Below, in pieces: positions 1 through 12,515 of a stretch of 64,000 nt of DNA (the stretch's first letter is position 1; every line of letters starts with the position of its first letter). Origin of the DNA: Planococcus citri (Eukaryota > Arthropoda > Insecta > Hemiptera > Pseudococcidae); contig NC_088679.1 in the NCBI RefSeq assembly GCF_950023065.1, positions 49,290,001 to 49,354,000 of the forward strand. The letters run 5' to 3'. A program made the position numbers and the translations under genes. The notes below the pieces were generated by a model. It was not told the DNA's origin. It worked only from the letters and a program-made list of their open reading frames with translations, and made no database searches.

Positions 1-392
1 GTTTTCGAGGTCGCCGAGTGCGAATATGAACTTATTTTTTGGGTCCCACCCCCCTATGTCCCTCTGTGCCCCAAAATGAGGGTGAAAATTTTGAAAAATC
101 GTGAAAAGTCGAGTGATAAATCGAATTGCATGTTTTAAAAGTCGCTTAGCACGAATATGGCCTTATTTTTTGGACCCAACCCCGCACAGCTCCCAACTGC
201 CCCAAAAAAAGGCCAAAATTTTGAAAAAATGTGGAAAGTCAAGTGACATATTGAATGGTATGTTTTCGAAATCGCTGAGTACGAATATGAACCTATTTTT
301 TGCCTACAGCCCCTCAAAGCCCCTCTGTGCCTCAAAATGAGGATCAAAATTTTGATAACTCGTGAAAAGTCGACTGATATATCGAATGGTAT
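1..392 (+). repeat. ~130-bp tandem repeat array, left arm (3 units)
   Basis: Three consecutive units start at about 1, 132 and 262, each beginning gtttt(c/a)-aa/gg-tcgc and containing gaatatg, tattttttg, a C-rich block and caaaattttga. Spacing is 130-131 bp and the units differ from each other substantially. Positions 1-345 are the reverse complement of 1312-1656 with no difference that I could find. The array probably continues left of the window. Short ORFs reading through it on either strand are repeat-derived and not genes. Confidence 0.9.
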
Positions 393-491
393 GTTTTTTT
401 TAAAAAAACACGAACTACGAACTACTAAATTTCGATGTTTTCTTCCATAAAAAAAAAATGATTTCATTTTGTTTTCGATTGGTAGCCAATA

Positions 492-942
492 CAGTAGACT
501 CCCGATTATCCGACCTAATCGGGGGTGTAAGGTTGGTCGGATATCAAAAAAGTCGGATAATCCAAAATTGATGTTTTAAGCGTAAAAATGAAGTGCATAA
601 GCTTGAGACGACAAGCTTTCATTCAGAAAATCAAGTTTTGGCACAAAACAGGAACAAAGAATCGAAAAAATAACTAATAAACAAAAATAACGTACTTTTG
701 TACATAAAAGACAATGAAATACTGACTGAAATTATAATTTTTTGAGATAAGTTGGATCGATTTCAAGGAAAATAACACCGTTAGAATACAAAATGCTGAA
801 TCCTGGATTATTATTTACACTCCAAAATCAAAAATTAGATGTTTTTTGGATTATCCGACCTTGGTGGGTCGGATAATGCGAAAAGTAAGTCGGATAAATT
901 CGTACCGGATAACCTGAAAGTCGGATAATTGGGAGTCTACTG
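492..942. mobile_element. pogo/Tigger-like nonautonomous DNA transposon (MITE), 451 bp
   Basis: Terminal inverted repeats of about 24 bp begin cagtagactccc at 492 and end gggagtctactg at 942 (one or two mismatches). They are flanked by TA at 490-491 and 943-944, the target duplication of the Tc1/mariner/pogo superfamily. CAGT-starting ends with tccgac/gtcggat repeats are typical of pogo/Tigger elements. Several further tcggata words occur just inside the ends. There is no transposase ORF, so it would need an enzyme in trans. Confidence 0.85.
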
Positions 943-1094
943 TAAAAAATGAAATCGAAAACTTTACAGGAAAACAATCGAAATGAAAACACTGAGATAG
1001 ACAAGAAGATTGACATCTTACCTACTAAAGACATTGAGGATAATTTTGTGGCGTTAGTAGGACGTTTGAATGGTAAAATGAGTGAAATAATAAA

Positions 1095-1806
1095 AATGAG
1101 TCTGTAGTCGTATTCAGCGATCTTGAAAACATACTATTCGACGTATTACACGTTTTTTGGTGACTTTTCGAACTTTTATCCTATTTAGGGGGCGTAAGCG
1201 GATTTTGAGGGATCGTAAGTAGAGCAGGAAAAAAGTGCATATTCCAGTTCAGTGTCTCGAAAACATACAAATCGATATATCACTCGACTATTCACGATTT
1301 TTCAAAATTTTGACCCTCATTTTGAGGCACAGAGGGGCTTTGAGGGGCTGTAGGCAAAAAATAGGTTCATATTCGTACTCAGCGATTTCGAAAACATACC
1401 ATTCAATATGTCACTTGACTTTCCACATTTTTTCAAAATTTTGGCCTTTTTTTGGGGCAGTTGGGAGCTGTGCGGGGTTGGGTCCAAAAAATAAGGCCAT
1501 ATTCGTGCTAAGCGACTTTTAAAACATGCAATTCGATTTATCACTCGACTTTTCACGATTTTTCAAAATTTTCACCCTCATTTTGGGGCACAGAGGGACA
1601 TAGGGGGGTGGGACCCAAAAAATAAGTTCATATTCGCACTCGGCGACCTCGAAAACGTACCATTCGATATATCACTCGACTTTTCACGATTTTTCAAAAT
1701 TTTGACCCCCATTTTGGGGCACAGAGGGGCTTTGAGGGGTTGTATGCAAAAAATGAGTTCATATTCGTATTCAGCGACCTCAAAAACATACTATTCGATA
1801 TATCGC
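1095..1806 (-). repeat. ~130-bp tandem repeat array, right arm, inverted (4-5 units)
   Basis: This is the same repeat family as at 1-392 in the opposite orientation. Good units end at about 1273, 1395, 1525, 1656 and 1786. A more decayed unit lies at 1095-1200. Positions 1312-1656 match the left arm perfectly in reverse complement; flanking parts are about 85-90% similar. A transcript crossing both arms would form a long hairpin. Confidence 0.88.
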
Positions 1807-4800
1807 ACGTCCAGATTTGTTTTTCAAATATATGATTCAGTAGTGTGTTACTTGAAAAATCAAGCAACCCTCACGAACCCCCGAGGAGGGTTGAAGACAA
1901 ACCAATGATAGTTTGATTAGTAGTTGGGTGAGTAGACTTTGTAAAAAAAATTTGAGCCAAAACTAATGATTTTAAGTGGTAATTTTGATTAATTTATTGG
2001 ACTGACCTTTTTTGAAACAACTACTCTTTCCACCCCTTTTTTTGGACACCCCCCTTGAGCAATGGGTATCGAGAGTAGCATCAAATTGTCGAGAATTTAA
2101 AGGGGAACATTTTTCGTCATGGTAGTTTTTCTCAAAAACCCAATATTTACGGAGTAAAACGCAAAAAACGTGAATCGGAACCGGTTTCAGCCCCCTAAAA
2201 AATTTTCCTCCAGGGGTAGGAGAGTCGGCTTTTTTTTGGTGGTTCAGAGGGTCCATCCGAACACATTCCCGAAGAAAAAATTGATGTGCCAATTTTTTCC
2301 TTTTTGCCGCTGCTTTTTTACGTTATTTTCCCGCTCTATTATCATAAGGAACGAAATTTTATGTAATGAAAATAAAATCAATAATTAATTTTTCAAGCAA
2401 CAAGGGGTTCGAAAATAAAGACATTGAAACGTTATTGACGCAGTTAATAGTATAACTTTATAATATATTTTTACGATAGTCTGGATGAAAATACTGGGAC
2501 CTGGGATAAGTTATGTGCACGTAGTTAAACCGTCGCGTCGTTAATTAATCGAGAAAATTTAATGAAAACAGCTGGGTCTTTATACTTTTTAGTTAGATCA
2601 GAATAATCGAACGAAAGATAATTAACGGAATATATAAGTGAAATTACTTAACGAAATGTCAAATAGATGGGTGGATTTTGTTTGCGATACGCGCGACGCA
2701 ATCATACAAAGCGAATAAAGCACGCGAATTTGTCTTTTTTCGCAACGTAAAGTAGGTACTACCGTACGTATAAAAAATCCCCAGAGTAAAAGACCTTTTA
2801 TAGGAAACCCTTATGTTTATCGAAGTCCTCAAAGTAGGTATACGTTAGTTTCTCTTTACAACACTATACAGCGGGAACAAACAACCCTAAATTTAATATT
2901 TTCTTTCATCTTGTTGGGTGTCTTTTGTGATTTCTGATTAATTAAAATAACCGTAAATATTTTTTACGTATAGCTTGCTATTAAAGCAATACAACCGAAA
3001 AGCTTGCACGCGTAATTGCTTACATTAAAGAAAGTATTGCTCGTAAAATGTAGCGAGTTATCCACATTTTTTGGCAATAGTTAAAACAATTCGTGTATTT
3101 AATTATGCAATTTTTTAAAAAGCCATAAACATATCATAGAAGTGAGTTTTTATGTTTTTTTTTCTTCTTTCAAACCGACATTTTCTTTCTTTCTAAAAAC
3201 TGAATTAAAAAAACACTGTGATAAAAAGATACTTCTTGTTTGTTATTATTTTAATAAAAATAGGAATGTTTTAGGAAGTGTTAATCTAGCTTTCAAAGAT
3301 CATGGACAATTATATCAGGTCTAATTGGTCTTATCATACCTATCTCAAATAAATCTGCGCTCTATTTTATCATTAGATAACATTCGTTCGATTGAAAAAA
3401 TGTGCACACAGTCTTGTTTAAGTTTAATTAAGTACATACCTAACTACTTACCTGAGTGAATAGAAAAAAATCATCCGTAGTGCCTTAAAACAGAAATAAA
3501 AAGGCACGAGTGTATTCAAATTTAACTAGCAAAGATCTTCAAATTCACCATAGTTTGCAAATACCTAAGTAATAAAAAAAAAATCAAAATTCGTCTTCAA
3601 AGGGCATTATTAAAAAATGTTATGCACAAATCAGGAACCATTACGTATAACAGAGATACACAGAGGTATAAAAGCACGATTCACCTGCATATTTACCAGC
3701 AAAGGGCATAAATATACGACGCTTCAATATTTAATGAAGGTAGGTACCTATAGTAAGTTAAGTACCAAAGTTAAACACCTCGGTAACGAATAGATCTTTC
3801 ATTAATTCTATCTTTATTCGTTACCTACATCTCCTATTTTCATCTAAGGTTGACCCGTAGTAGGTACTCAGGGAAAGTGACTACCTAATTCGAATTAATT
3901 CGCGTTGATGAATTTTACATCGAAGTTCATCAGCCTACAGATAGGTGAAAAATCAGTATCAATCAATAAAATAAATGAGTTTACAATTATAGGTACTATA
4001 ATAGGTAGGTTGGTAGGCATGGTCAAGTGCTGCTGGATGGAAATAAAGATATTGAAATTTTCAGAGAAAATTGATTTTACCAAGGAACTCATCTAGTACG
4101 GTACCACCTAAGTACCTACCTATTTTTTTTTAACGCGCTATTATTTTGCATTTTATCAATGTTTGAAATATCAATTCTGTAACATTCTGTTGATCAACAG
4201 GCAATGCTGTAGAACATAGCCTTTCACTGTAGGTATACACTTTTTTTTTTTTTTTTTTTTTTTTTAAATAATACTCGTAATTGCTGAAGCAATTAAGATC
4301 AGAATTTGTAAATCAAAAAAAAAATGTTTGGTACCTACGTAAAGTATATACATAGGTATTTGATTCATACTCATGTGTAAAAGTAATGAACTCCAAGTTT
4401 AGAAAACTGAAATCGTCAGGTACATATTTAATAACAAACGTCAAATAAAACAATTTTTCCAAAGTGATCGGGAGAATTCAAGTTTAGCTGAAAACTTTCC
4501 ATCGAAATAACTTTTAAACAATACCCAACAAGCGAAACACTGCGTCAAAAATGAAAAGTTTTCAAGTATATTAGGTGTACGTATCAAAACTTCAAATCAA
4601 AATCTTTTATTTTATACTTACTTACCAGTTACCTTTTCCGTGCACAATACCATCCTTGTACAATACCTGTGTACTACCTATCACTCGAGTGCCTACATAT
4701 TTATACGTGTGTATCAGTGTATGGTCTTATTGAGCCAACAATAGGACATCTATGGGTTTGTGAAATTTGAATGAGTATATAGGATAGGTATAGACAATTG

Positions 4801-7112
4801 AGGCGCCTCGTAAGAAAATTTGTTAGGTATATTTCACTGAAACCTAATGCCACTTACCGAGGATGAAGCAAACATTAAAATATATTTATTTATAATAGAT
4901 AGGATGAAATTAAGGCACAAGACATATTTCTTCATAACAATACACGCGAATGTAAAAACACCAAATATGTAGCATTATCCTCGCAATACAAATCTGCTCG
5001 AGTACCTGCTAAATTAGTGTGAAATTATGTATTTTTCAAACAGAATTAAGTTAGCAAAGGAATCAAAATTTTTAAAATTAAAATTAAAAAGTTGCTGTAA
5101 TGAATTAAAATTATTTTTTAATAGTAAACTGACTGGTGCCGTTGCTGGATACGAGTACTTAGTAAAAACAGAAAGATTTTTTTCAGAAATACAATACATA
5201 GGTACGTATTTATGTAATCAATGATGAAATTATGAGGGAAAGTATGGTGTAAAGAAAGCTAATTTTCAAAAGTTGTACAACTTACAACAATAACAAAATT
5301 GAACGTAATTTTCACGTAAAAATGTTTTCGTGTACTAATAACTATTTTCAAAATTATTTTATTCCTTATTAATCTACCACAAGTCCACGATGAACAAGAA
5401 TTTTTCATAAATTTGTTTTTAAAAATGTCCATTATTTAAATTGTTGTAAAAACAATGATAGTTTGACTACTGCAGCCTGGAGGTTAGGCAAATCTTCCTA
5501 CATGGCCTCACTATGCGTTCCATAGTTAGAATATGGAAGGTCGTAAACAAGAACACTTCTATAAACTGGAGGCTAGAACGCACAACGTGGAAATAAATGT
5601 CTGATTAATTCGAATAAACAATATTGAGTGTCCGAAATAATAAGAACCGTGATCTCGACTTTGGGACTATATTTCCTTTGTTATCGATATGATTGGCTAG
5701 GTTCTCTGGATGGATAATTTTTCGCCGGTCTTTAATTCGTGACATTTAGAAAAATCGCATCAATGGTCAAGAGAATGGCATAAGATGAAAACTTTTACAT
5801 CAAGGAAAAGGCCCATGATCTAAGCTATCAGAAAACGTGTTCGCTTTTACTTTTCATGTGTTACTTTCTATCAGCAAAATTAAAAAAACTGTTAGTATCT
5901 GAAATTAGGACAGTTGACAGTACTACGTAGTTCTAGTTGGAAGTTTTGATTGCTATTAAGATATGACCTGAGGAGGAAACAGAGGGTGATGAAAAATTGA
6001 AGTATCTTTTTCATATGGAATAAAATTCTTTATCCTAAAAACAAGATTCCGTTATTCTTTCGAATTACCTACTGATTACAGATATTGATCGATAAAGAAA
6101 TACCATCTTATCTACCTATGTATGGTTTAATAAGGATCCCGTAAGATCAATTACCTAAATGTTATTAAATTTGCCTATTTCATGAAATCACGTTCATTAA
6201 ATTAAACTTAGTTATGATTACAGTATCAACTAACAAAATCAACCATCAACTGACTTTTAAGATTAGTTATATGGATTCACAATTGCCTAGGCTGACGATT
6301 CACTTTGGTAACTGAGAAGGTGAATTTTTTCTCAATGAGATGTTTGCAGATGGTAATATATTTTGTTGGTAAGTGTTCAATTTTCATTTTTCTTCAGCTG
6401 AAACGAGTTGAGTAGGTACCTCACTTAGAAAATGTCAAAATTTATACATGTACATATAATTATGAACTAGCTCACATTTTTTGATTTCATTGGCCTCATT
6501 TTCAAGGTTCTTATTAGCACTGATTTAGATAAATAAGATACTAGGTATTTAATTAAATGTGCTAAATTTTTTTTTGACATTTGGCACACTTAAAACGATT
6601 TGAAATTGCACGAAGAGGTCGCAGTTGATGAAAATAAATACTTTTCAAGCTGTACTCGCAGATTATGATTTTTTTGTATGGAAACAGAATAAACTTAAAA
6701 CAAAAACTACCGATGTTATTTTAGCGATAATTTGATACAAACTAGATACCTATACTCGAATATCTGAACACATTTAGCTGTTTGACATTACCTACTTATC
6801 TTGTTTCGTTTTTGTACAATTGATTTTTACTCTAAAAATATGATTTTAAAATGAAAAATTGTGAAAGTACGAGTAATTAGGTATTTGTCAAAAAATAACG
6901 CAGAACAGATCAATAATCTCACAGTGTATTTAGTTGGTAGGTAGTTTTAGTTTTAGAAAAAATGTTTCAATATTTTTAAAACTAATTTATGTGTGCAACA
7001 ATAGGAGACACATTTTGAAGTTGAAACCCCCATCGACTGTTCGTTCCATTTAATGACACCTCTTCCACTCGAAGATTTTCTTAATTTCAACTTGATTAAT
7101 TAACATCATAAA
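1807..7112. other. gene-poor AT-rich stretch
   Basis: I see no convincing exon. Contents noted: a GC-rich stem at 1865-1893 (caaccctc/gagggttg), a 25-base T run at 4241-4265, and many copies of the word taggtac or its relatives between 3700 and 6900. Short ORFs such as those at 3895-4096 and 5014-5224 are antisense pairs over the same bases and look random. Confidence 0.6.
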
Positions 7113-8851
7113 ATGTACATTGTTGACGACGCATATTTGAAATCTGAACATTCAAGAGCATTTCGGAGGCAGTTACTGGTCGTGTTAACAGGTAATTATT
7201 TCTTAAATTACTTGGATAGGTTCTGGACCAGAAAAAAGTGCTCAATTTCAACCGGTCATCAGAAAAATATGATACCTATACTTTACAGATACCTAGTTAA
7301 ACTCATCGCAAACTTTTATTTCTTATAGGTACAGAAGGTACTTTTAAAAGTACCTATAAAATATTTATCCAGTTTATCTCTATAATTCCTGATTCAAAAA
7401 ACGATACCGATTTTTTTCGACTTATTAAGTTTGATTTTACAATTTCAGTGAGTTTGGGCACGTTTCTTACGGGATCTTCTATAGGATGGATGTCTCCTGC
7501 GTTACATTGCCTTCAGAGTAATGACAGCCATATTAAAATCACTTCGGAAGAAGGCTCATGGTTGGCACTTTATCCGGAATTTGGTCATTTTTGCGCTCCA
7601 CTCTTGACTGGTTATTTCACCGACATGATTGGACGTAAAACAGTTTTCATCACGGGAAGTATTTTCACATTGGTGGGATGGTTTCTGAAATTTTTAGCGG
7701 GTAAGTTTTGTTCTAAGCTTAAAAATAATGGCAGGATTTCATCTTCATTAATAATAGGTGTAGGTAATTCGATATTTTACTTACCTATCTACTTTGAAAT
7801 TGATTCTTTTTCAGGAAGTTTAACAACATTATATGCAGCTAGAATAATGCTAGGAATTAGTTTCGGCATTACAATGACAGTATCGCACATCTACGTAGCA
7901 GAAGTAGTATCCAAACGAATTCGAGGCACTTTTTCGTCTTTACTTTTCGTCACTCTCAATTTGGGCATAGTGTTTGAGTTCATTATCGGAAGTTATCTGT
8001 CATTCAAAACATCAGCCTTGATAACGACCATCATTAGTGTTTTTTACGTAATCTCGCTATTTTTCATTGTCGAATCTCCGTATTATTATGTGGCAAAAAA
8101 CAAAGAAGTTGAAGCTCGAAAGGCTATGATATGGTTCAAAGGCTCATTCAACGAGGAGACGATCGCAGAATTCAATTCTATGAAAAAACAAATCACCGGA
8201 CAAAGCTTAAAATTTTCTCAATCATCGTTTAAAAGTTTCATGATCTGTATGCTTCTCAGCTTTTTGAGCGATACGACTGGAAGACCAGCGGTGATAACAT
8301 ATGCGATGCAGAATTTCTCTAACGATTCGTTAATGTCTCCTACTGGTTTCACCATTTTGCTCGGAAGTTTGAATGCATTATTACCTTTAATACCTACTTT
8401 GCTTACGGATAAAGTGGGGCGAAAAGTCATCATCATAATATCTGCAATAGTCGGAGGCGTAATGCACTTCTGCACAGGTACATTATACTTTTTGCATGAC
8501 ACAAAAGGCCTTACCATTTCTGGCTACGGTTGGTTGTTATTCAGTACGATAACTATTTACTTGTGTAGTTGTTCAATTTTCGTGACGAATGTGTTGACAT
8601 TAAGAGGCGAGTTAATTTCAGAAAGTAGTAGAGGAATGACATCTGGTTTGGTATCCATGATGTATGCTTTGGCTATTATTCTTACGATAAAAACTTTTCA
8701 AGTGGTACGAGATAACTTGGGGCAGCATTTTGCATTTTGGGTTCTTAGTGGATCAAGTCTTGTATTTGTGCTGTTTACTAGCTTCTTTTTACCTGAAACC
8801 AAAGGGAAAACGCTGGATGAAATTCAGAAGCAATTGGGCAGATCAAATTAA
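7113..8851 (+). CDS. MFS sugar transporter (Tret1-like), intact, 3 exons
   Basis: Coding exons are 7113-7191, 7449-7700 and 7815-8851, giving 455 residues, the usual size for insect facilitated sugar/trehalose transporters of the plasma membrane. Donors are gtaatt and gtaagt; both acceptors end in cag. Visible family motifs: SSIGWMSPAL in TM1, the loop 2-3 motif D-x-x-GRK (GRK at about 88-90), a second DKVGRK between TM8 and TM9, VESPYYYV before the large central loop, and the C-terminal PETKGKTLDEIQ. About 12 hydrophobic segments can be seen. The 114-nt second intron has no stop and keeps frame, so retaining it would add 38 residues. The start is the first ATG upstream of the phase-1 junction. 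Substrate specificity cannot be read from sequence. A paralogue lies at 27474-30179. An AATAAA at 9011 is a likely poly(A) signal. Confidence 0.9.
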
Positions 8852-9623
8852 AATTAAAGTACGTTCAAAATGTTTCGGTATGTAAATCATTGACATGTGT
8901 CCAATATCGATCAAACTTCCAGCGAACCTACATGCATTACTTTTAAGAATTTTTATTAATTTTTGTAACGAAATATACGAATACAAATAATTACAATTTA
9001 TATGAAATAGAATAAAACCCAAATACATAGCGTAGAATAAGTACTTTTATTAGTTTCATATTACAGATTTTTTTCTGTACAAAGTTTTTTTTTTTTTTAA
9101 TAATAACTCTCATCTACCTCAACCAACAAGAAAATTACTGGCATCTTAAAACGCATGATATAACGGTGTTCAAATAAAATTGAAAGAAAAAAAAATTATC
9201 TAAAAATGCACATGAAAACTTCAGGGAATACAAAACGTGTAGACTGAATTTTCAACATTCTTAAGAAGAGCGTTTTAAAGATGACGCAAGTATAATTATA
9301 AATAAGGAAAATAGGATTGCGTACTTTAATTAGCTTTTTATCTCGAGAAAGAGCGATTTTACGCATTTTTAATTTAACACAGAAAATTTTTCAAAAAATA
9401 CAGTTTACACTATTTCCGTGAAGCTTTTACAATTGAACGAGAAAATTCAAGAATAAAAGAAAGAAAAAAGAAAAAAAAACATTAAAAAACAAAACAAAAA
9501 ATAGCAGTCAACATTAAATATTTTTAAAGTACCTGAAAAATTCACATTAAAATCATGACGGTTTTTTAAAAATATAAAAAAATTTAAAAAAGTTAAAATT
9601 TATGGTTTTTTAAAAAGACTTTT
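8852..9623. terminator. tail-to-tail 3' region between transporter and SIRT2
   Basis: The transporter stop (8851) and the SIRT2 stop (9624) converge here. A plus-strand AATAAA lies at 9011-9016 and a minus-strand AATAAA (read tttatt) at 9046-9051, so the two 3' ends may abut or overlap by a few tens of bases. The rest is A/T-rich with a T run at 9086-9098. No coding potential was seen. Confidence 0.5.
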
Positions 9624-11844
9624 TCAACCACTAGTTCCACTTATTCGCTCGTGTTCTTGTTTAACAAGTTGTCTCAATTCATCCTGCGAAAATAAAGCGG
9701 AAAAAATTAAAATAAATGTGGAATACGAAGCAAAAATGAATAAATGTGTGTATTAAACTTACTCCCCATCCCAATTTATCAGCTAACAACTGACACCCAT
9801 CGTCACACATTCCTTCCCAAAATACATCTCGAGTTCCATGTTCTGGATCAAAATCCAAACCGTTTGATAACCCCAAACTTCTCAAGAGATCATTCTGGCC
9901 TACTAATTCTCTATTAATAAGCAACCGGGGACAATCTTCACGAACTCTGTCAAAGCAAATTTAAGAATGTAAGTGTGCATATTTTAGTATTAATCCATCG
10001 AATTTTTTTATTCTTCGTGTACAAACCTATCTTTCAAGGAAGCGAATGGTTGAACGACGAGAGAGGAACCCATGATGATCAGTAGGTCACATTTTGGAAA
10101 ATCTTCTTGCGAATTCATGAAAAATGGAGCCGGAAGATTTTCTCCAAAAAATACGATGTCCGGTTTTACGATACCGCCGCAATGTTTACAAATGGGTATT
10201 TCATCGGTGAATATTTTTTCTACAAAAGTAAAATAGCAACATTTTCATTTAAAAAAACCCGAGTCAGTTATGATGATAAGTTTACCTTTCATCCATTCTT
10301 GTTCATAAACAGCTGAGCAATCCAAGCAATGAGAAGTGTGAAAAGATCCGTGCGCTTCTACCAACTTGTCAGGACTTAGACCGGCGACTCTTTCCAAAGT
10401 GTCAATATTCTTCGCAACAAATAATAATTTATTCAATAAGTTTATCAGAAAGTGAACAAACAACCGCAAAAAATTGATGGAAAATAATTCAAAAGATGGT
10501 ACTTACCTGTGTGTAATGACGTAATAAATATCCTTTTTCTTGCAAAAGCCGAATAAAATAATGACCGACAGTAGGTTTAAATGTACCGGGATATAATTCT
10601 TTCGCTAGTACAAAAAATGGCTTTGGATTTTCTCGAAAAAAATTGATTTCGAAAATTGCTTGCGGGTAAGGTAAATTATATTTTTGAAGATTATCATATA
10701 ATCCCGATCCTGGGGAGCGAAAATCCGGAATACCAGCAGCTAATTAAAAAACAAAAAAAGTTAAATATAGAGTCCTGAAAAACCAACACCTACATGCACC
10801 ATAAAATATCTCTAGAACTATTCTGAAAACTCACAGGTAGATATTCCGGCTCCTGCCATAGTTATAATGTGTTTACATTTCTCTGAATTGATAAATTTAA
10901 CGATTCCGTCTAGATTAGCTTCATCCAACACCTATTTAATGACGAAAGAAAAATTAAATCAATAAACTACGTAGTACGTACGCTGCAAATTTAAAGAAAT
11001 GAAGAATAGAACAACGAGTGAAGCAAATGCACAAGTCATACGATTCTTCATATCGATATTAGTACTTGCAGGTGATTCTGTATTACTCGTGTATCGAAAA
11101 TTGGCATAGAGTAGTCAAACACATTTCATGAACATAATGAAAATGCCAATTTTAAAGTCGTAATTAGCCGTAATAAAATAATGATGCAGCTTACGATAGG
11201 AGGAGCTGGTTTCTCCTTAACGAGATTGCCCAAGAGTCCTAATCCTAATGTTTCAGCAAAGAATCTGCGAACGGATTCGATTGAACCATCCGGTTCAACA
11301 TCGGAGGGAGATCCGGAAAAACTACCTTCATCTTCTTCTTCCAGACTATCATTAGTTGGGAGGCTTGAAATTAAATCTAAAATTACAAACAAAATATTAA
11401 ATACTGTTCAGAGTTCTTTCCAATATTTATCAGTAGAGGATATCTAACTACGATCAAGATGCAAAGCTTATCAATTAGGGCAGAATTGAAAACTTTATGA
11501 CCTTATCAAACATAAATTATTCGTCGATTTGATATGACATACGGAAAGATTTATATTTTTGGCAACCGCAGACATAAAATGGATGTAATTCATTAAGAAA
11601 ATTGTTCTAAAATATAATCATTAAATTTCTTAAACTGAAGTGTACACGGAAAAAGAAATTATTAACCTTCATCAAACTCCTCATTGGGATGCTCCATGGT
11701 GCTACAGCTGAAGTGGGTACGACGGCGTCGAGGCTTTATCGTTTCATTCGGCGATTTTATGACTCGAAACAATGTATTAACACCACTGAACTTACGACGC
11801 CATGAAAATAAATAATCCAACAAAACTTTATTATTTATTTTCAT
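9624..11844 (-). CDS. Sirt2: NAD-dependent protein deacetylase sirtuin-2
   Basis: There are eight exons on the minus strand: 11667-11697 (or from 11844), 11195-11376, 10835-10931, 10507-10739, 10286-10409, 10027-10219, 9763-9946 and 9624-9683. From the ATG at 11697 they encode 367 residues. An upstream in-frame ATG at 11844 would add 49 residues that are basic and free of acid for the first ~32 positions. The class I sirtuin core is complete: GAGISTSAGIPDFRSP (NAD binding), TQNIDTLER, catalytic His in VEAHG (about H201), and zinc ligands C209/C212 and C233/C236. An acidic N-terminus followed by RRFFAETLGLGLLGNL resembles the SIRT2 leader with its export-type leucines. It removes acyl groups from lysines of tubulin, histones and metabolic enzymes, mainly in the cytosol. 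An LTR retrotransposon lies 131 bp upstream of the 11844 ATG. Confidence 0.95.
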
Positions 11845-11975
11845 AAGCCTAATCAGTCACTAATGAAGTAATCAAAAAAAAGGCACAGGAAAAAACACGG
11901 AATACACAGCTCTACTGACTGCGTTTTTTTCGTAATGTCTCGACATTTTGTTGATAAATGATAAATCGGAGGATT
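11845..11975. promoter_or_regulatory. left remnant of the SIRT2/FAM50 divergent promoter
   Basis: SIRT2 (minus) and FAM50 (plus, ATG 25888) would lie about 0.68 kb apart head to head if the 13.4-kb retrotransposon were absent. This 131-bp piece is the SIRT2-proximal part of that interval. It ends with gatt (11972-11975), one copy of the insertion's target duplication. No TATA box was seen. Confidence 0.55.
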
Positions 11976-12496
11976 TGAAGTGGTAACGCCCGGTGCTCCG
12001 ACTCGATCGGCTAAACTACGTTATTTCTGCTACTCGCAGATTAGCTGTGTCGCCGAGTGTTTATATACTCGGTGGCACAGCATCCAAAGCAGCTATCTAC
12101 CTACAGCTTCAGTTGTATGATTTGTATGTCTTCGACTTCTCTTAAAATTCATCGAATAAAAAATAAAAATAAATCTTTCTCATCGAAATGTTACCTATTT
12201 CTATAGGCTAAAATATTATATGTAAAATACCTGCGAATTAAATTAATGATTAAAATTCCATCGAAGATAAATTGTATATATAATTTTCACGTGTGATATT
12301 ATATGTATATTATATTTCATCTCCCACGCAAACCCTGAGTTTTATTTGAGTCTCAAAGGTAAAATGAATAAAATCTGTAGCTCTCTGAGTGCAGTACTGG
12401 TGTTTTAAACTACTCTCCGACTGAGCTAATACTGGATGTACACTAGCCTAGCACGCTTAAAACGCTGTCAACCGTACACCAGTGCCCGGTATTTCA
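11976..12496 (+). repeat. 5' LTR
   Basis: 521 bp, tgaagtgg...tatttca. It matches the 3' LTR at 24819-25339 everywhere I compared. A TATA-like ttatata lies at 12061, inside the loop of a stem formed by ccgagt (12053-12058) and actcgg (12067-12072). Downstream, AATAAA-type words (about 12150-12170) could serve as polyadenylation signal. The LTR is transcribed away from SIRT2 and towards FAM50. Confidence 0.95.
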
Positions 12497-12498
12497 TT

Positions 12499-12515
12499 GG
12501 CGCCTGACTCATGCT
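12499..12515 (+). other. primer-binding site
   Basis: tggcgcctgactcatgc begins two bases after the 5' LTR. TGG at this spacing pairs with the CCA end of a tRNA, as expected for minus-strand priming. I cannot assign which tRNA. Confidence 0.75.

Noticed and set aside
101..340. 79-aa ORF duplicated exactly at 1317-1556 on the other strand
   Set aside because: It runs through the tandem-repeat units, and its identity reflects the inverted DNA duplication and not a conserved protein.
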